Below, piece by piece: positions 31,669 to 34,106 of a stretch of 34,106 nucleotides of DNA (position 1 is the stretch's first letter; every line of letters starts with the position of its first letter). The notes below the pieces were generated by a model. It saw nothing but the letters and a program-made list of their open reading frames with translations, did no database searches and was not told the DNA's origin. Origin of the DNA: an uncultured Lachnospiraceae bacterium (GTDB lineage: Bacteria; Bacillota; Clostridia; Lachnospirales; Lachnospiraceae); NCBI GenBank assembly GCA_902773435.1, contig CACYEN010000098.1, forward strand, positions 1 through 34,106, given 5' to 3'. The position numbers and the translations under genes were made by a program.

Positions 31669-32523
31669 TCATCCGGGCTCAGCTGAGCTCGTGAAGAAAT
31701 ACTCATCAGCCAGCTCGTCGATTATTCCGGAGTATTTTTCTTTGCTCAGAAATTCATTCACATATTCCAGCAGGTCTTCCGACCCTTTCTGCATCAGAAC
31801 CCCGATCTCACCGTTTGTAAAGGGTTCATGTATGAGCGGCGCCGCAAGACGGGGATCCTGTCCCGTATAATATCCTGCTTCCATGATCTCAGTGATCATA
31901 ATATCCGCTTCGCCGGAGGCAACCAGGCCGGGAATCTCCTGATTGACGTCATGGATCATTAAGGTCGCGTCCGGCAGGTTTTCACGGGCAAACTGTTCAT
32001 TGAGGCCGCCCGGATTCACCATAACACGCACCTCCGGCCGATTGATTGATTCCAGGCTCGTGTATCTGTCGGCATCTTCCGCACGGCACAGGATGGTTTT
32101 TCCATTTTCAATATAACCGTCAGACATCAGCGCCTGTTCTTTCCGGGCATCGTTGACGGTAACGCCGCAGATCGCGAGGTCGAATTTTCCCGCAAGCAAG
32201 TCATCCATCAATGTCGGCCAGGATGTCTCCACATACTCCAGCCCGACATCCATGTCGGCCGCGAGATCTTCCGCGAGTTCCGCATCGAAACCGACATATT
32301 CGCCTGTCTCGGGATCAAGGTAGGACATGGGCTGATAATCCCCGGTCGTACCCACCTTGAGTACTCCCCGTCCCCATATCTCCTCAAGTTTGAACGTTTC
32401 TGAAGAAGCCCGATCATCAACCAGAGCCTGGCTTTCGGCAGGCAGCGGCATGCTGATCATAACAGCCGCAAGCATCAGGACGGCCAGGCGTCCGTGGTTT
32501 TTATGTTTCAACTTTTCTCTCAT
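31669..32523 (-). CDS. Secreted binding-protein-fold protein, PheC (cyclohexadienyl dehydratase)-like
   Basis: A 284-residue secreted protein of the SBP_bac_3 fold with a signal peptide at about 1-32 (no lipobox Cys). LKVGTTGDYQPMSYLDPETGEYVGFD, TSWPTLMDDLLAGKFDLAICGVTV and the RVMVNPGGLNEQFARENLPDA stretch match periplasmic cyclohexadienyl (arogenate/prephenate) dehydratases, including ITEIMEAGYY where, as I recall, those enzymes carry a catalytic Glu. Plain amino-acid-binding proteins lack the NPGGxNExF motif. It may therefore make phenylpyruvate or phenylalanine outside the cell, or may be a binding protein that kept the motif. No ABC permease is adjacent. It begins an operon with the phosphorylase-like and hydrolase genes. 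Confidence 0.78.
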   Translation of the reverse strand: MREKLKHKNHGRLAVLMLAAVMISMPLPAESQALVDDRASSETFKLEEIWGRGVLKVGTTGDYQPMSYLDPETGEYVGFDAELAEDLAADMDVGLEYVETSWPTLMDDLLAGKFDLAICGVTVNDARKEQALMSDGYIENGKTILCRAEDADRYTSLESINRPEVRVMVNPGGLNEQFARENLPDATLMIHDVNQEIPGLVASGEADIMITEIMEAGYYTGQDPRLAAPLIHEPFTNGEIGVLMQKGSEDLLEYVNEFLSKEKYSGIIDELADEYFFTSSAEPG

Positions 32524-32619
32524 CTCAGCATGTCACCCTTCAAATTCAGCTGTCTGTGCGTACAGCCGCCAGTCATCATCAGTGTCTGATCATACCAGTC
32601 AAGATCATTAAGGGACCGG

Positions 32620-33528
32620 TTATGCACCCCATACTATCCGGACATAGTATTCTTCACAGGGACAGCCTTCAAACGCATCCTTGTCCCACTGCTTCACGCG
32701 GGACAGGTCGCCCTCGATCACAAGGTTTTTCAACCCCGTACAGCCGCCGAAAGCCCGCCGATCCACCTGCCGGACGGAGGCCGGTATCACAACGGTCTCA
32801 AGAGCCGGATTGTCGGCCAGGATCTCGCCTTCGATCCTCTCCAGACCTTCGTCGAAAAGGACTTGTTTTACCCCGCGCCCTGCGTATTCGCCCCAATAAT
32901 CGTCTTCACATATTCTCACAAAGAGCGAGGCAGGGCACGTATGGAGAAACCCGTTTTCCAGCGCGTAGATGAGATTCCCCCACTCCTCGCGCCTGGGCGT
33001 CCAGCCGGTTTTCCACGGCTCAAGGACAATGTTCGCGTCGCAGAGATATCCCGCGGTCTCTCCGTCTTTGCACTGAATCTCCAGAATGCCGTCCGCATGC
33101 ATTTTCACGTCCTCGACGAACCGATCACCGAGCCGTCCATTCAGGCTTTTTCCATCCCACACAGTGAAGCCTTCTTTTTTCTGGGTCCATTCCCCCAGCT
33201 TACCATCTGCCAAAAGCCATACCAGGCATTTCCCGCCTGGCGAAAGTGCCATGGCTGACAGCCGGCTGTCCCATTTTTCAACCCACGAGGGAGTATCCAG
33301 CTGCAGGTCCCCATCTTTTCCCACGATCACGATCGCCGATTCGCGCCCCCAGGGATCTCCGAATGCGGGAACGAAACCGATGCCGAAGTGACGTCCGTCC
33401 GGCAGATCGCCGCAGCGGTAGTAGCGCCCGTCTTTTCTTCTCCCCAATGAGGACCAGTAGAAGCCGCATTCTTCCCAGTTGGCCTCCAGTTCGGAAAACC
33501 ATACCTCAGTCGTATCACGCAGTTTCAT
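32620..33528 (-). CDS. Cytoplasmic protein with a short BspA-like LRR tail
   Basis: A 302-residue protein without a signal peptide or membrane segment. The first 200 residues (WFSELEANWEECGFYWSSLG, GRYYRCGDLPDGRHFGIGF, WVEKWDSRLSAMALSPGG) look like an SMI1/WD-like sheet protein that I cannot assign. Residues about 235-290 hold one to two BspA-type leucine-rich repeats (GLERIEGEILADNPALETVVIPASVRQVDRRAFGGCTGL). Its function is unknown. The start at 33528 is preceded by GGGGAG seven bases upstream; an earlier start at 33573 would add a 15-residue polar stub. It lies between the DHH-type gene and the PheC-like gene. Confidence 0.75.
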   Translation of the reverse strand: MKLRDTTEVWFSELEANWEECGFYWSSLGRRKDGRYYRCGDLPDGRHFGIGFVPAFGDPWGRESAIVIVGKDGDLQLDTPSWVEKWDSRLSAMALSPGGKCLVWLLADGKLGEWTQKKEGFTVWDGKSLNGRLGDRFVEDVKMHADGILEIQCKDGETAGYLCDANIVLEPWKTGWTPRREEWGNLIYALENGFLHTCPASLFVRICEDDYWGEYAGRGVKQVLFDEGLERIEGEILADNPALETVVIPASVRQVDRRAFGGCTGLKNLVIEGDLSRVKQWDKDAFEGCPCEEYYVRIVWGA

Positions 33529-33633
33529 TTTGTTTCTCCCCTGCCATGCTGATCGTTCCGGTTCATCAGGCATGTAAAGTTTCCCGCGTATTCATACGAA
33601 CACTCCGGTCTCTTATCTTGTAATACGATCCAT

Positions 33634-34106
33634 TCACTCCCGCGGATAAGATTCCAAAACATCCGTGATCGCCGGAACCAGTACCTGTTTTCTCGAAATG
33701 CCCGGTTCAAGCCTGTAAGAAACTCCGTCATAAACCGCATCCTCTCCAAATGCGCTTTGAATCACTTCATCAGCAGCCTTATTGGAAGGAACAAGATATG
33801 TAATTGAAATATCATCATGGAAAATGCTTATCTGCGCGAATGACATATCCATCCCGGTCGATGTCAGCGTACCCGGGATAACCTTTGTCATCCGTTCGGC
33901 CAGATCTCTCGCGCTGTCCTCATCATACGCATTTATGCATCCAATCGCGTACTTTTTTCCCCCGCTTTCATACTCCTTGTAATCATCAAAGAAAATCTCA
34001 TCATCCGTCATGCCTTCATACGAGATCGACACCTGAAACATTCCCTGATACAAGGCATCCAGATCACTGATTCCGGCCAGCAATGACAGTTCTTTTAACG
34101 CTTCCC
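33634..34106 (-). CDS. DHH/DHHA2-type phosphoesterase, C-terminal part (partial, N-terminus outside window)
   Basis: About 157 residues are visible and the frame runs off the window end. DDYKEYESGGKKYAIGCINAYD, then a middle strand region (FAQISIFHDDISITYLVPSN) and the final LEPGISRKQVLVPAITDVLES resemble the DHHA2 domain at the C-terminus of Mn-dependent inorganic pyrophosphatases and related DHH phosphoesterases; the SRK motif binds the phosphate. The catalytic DHH domain would be outside the window. A CBS-domain variant is possible. No terminator is apparent before the next gene. Confidence 0.75.
   Translation of the reverse strand, partial: EALKELSLLAGISDLDALYQGMFQVSISYEGMTDDEIFFDDYKEYESGGKKYAIGCINAYDEDSARDLAERMTKVIPGTLTSTGMDMSFAQISIFHDDISITYLVPSNKAADEVIQSAFGEDAVYDGVSYRLEPGISRKQVLVPAITDVLESYPRE

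Overview
The window is GC-rich DNA with Firmicutes-type signals: strong AGGAGG ribosome sites, TTGACA/TATAAT-like promoters with 17-base spacers, lipoprotein and Sec signal peptides, and no outer-membrane genes. Families such as DUF1848, GGGtGRT, C-GCAxxG-C-C, SpoIIE-type phosphatase and BspA-like surface proteins point to an anaerobic gut or rumen Clostridia, probably Lachnospiraceae or a relative. This is inference; there is no rRNA or marker gene in view. No tRNA, rRNA, CRISPR array, insertion sequence or phage gene was seen.

Layout. 1-3324 (minus): a partial DUF1848 protein, a BMP-type solute-binding lipoprotein and a secreted ricin-lectin/NlpC hydrolase. 3434-4078 (plus): a small nitroreductase. 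4210-4951 (minus): a PncC/CinA-C amidase followed by a tiny peptide with a double-glycine leader and a five-cysteine core. 5130-12018 (plus): a branched-chain-amino-acid-type ABC transporter (livG, livF, livH, livM and binding protein), then a creatininase-family amidohydrolase and an asparaginase. Ahead of livG lies what looks like a ribosome-mediated attenuator: a short Ile/Val-rich leader peptide, two mutually exclusive pairings and an intrinsic terminator.

12101-22412 (minus): a phosphoglycerate-mutase-like phosphatase, a membrane-bound SpoIIE/RsbU-like phosphatase, an ICMT-like membrane methyltransferase, and a 2,336-residue secreted BspA-like protein with leucine-rich repeats, Ig/MBG/fibronectin-like modules and nine CxxC repeats. 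22416-24263: a C-glycoside-deglycosidase beta-subunit-like protein, a sugar-lactonase-like amidohydrolase and the 3' remnant of a LacI regulator, apparently a decayed sugar locus. The deglycosidase-like frame runs through an intrinsic terminator and through the promoter of the giant gene.

24375-26107 (minus): the GGGtGRT protein with its IscU/NifU-like scaffold partner. 26237-29818 (minus): an operon of Dabb protein, C-GCAxxG-C-C protein, two alpha/beta hydrolases, a DUF998 membrane protein and a small secreted peptide, preceded by a promoter and terminator-like hairpins. 30022-34106 (minus): a third alpha/beta hydrolase, a nucleoside-phosphorylase-like protein, a secreted PheC-like binding protein, a short LRR protein and the DHHA2 end of a DHH phosphoesterase cut by the window edge.
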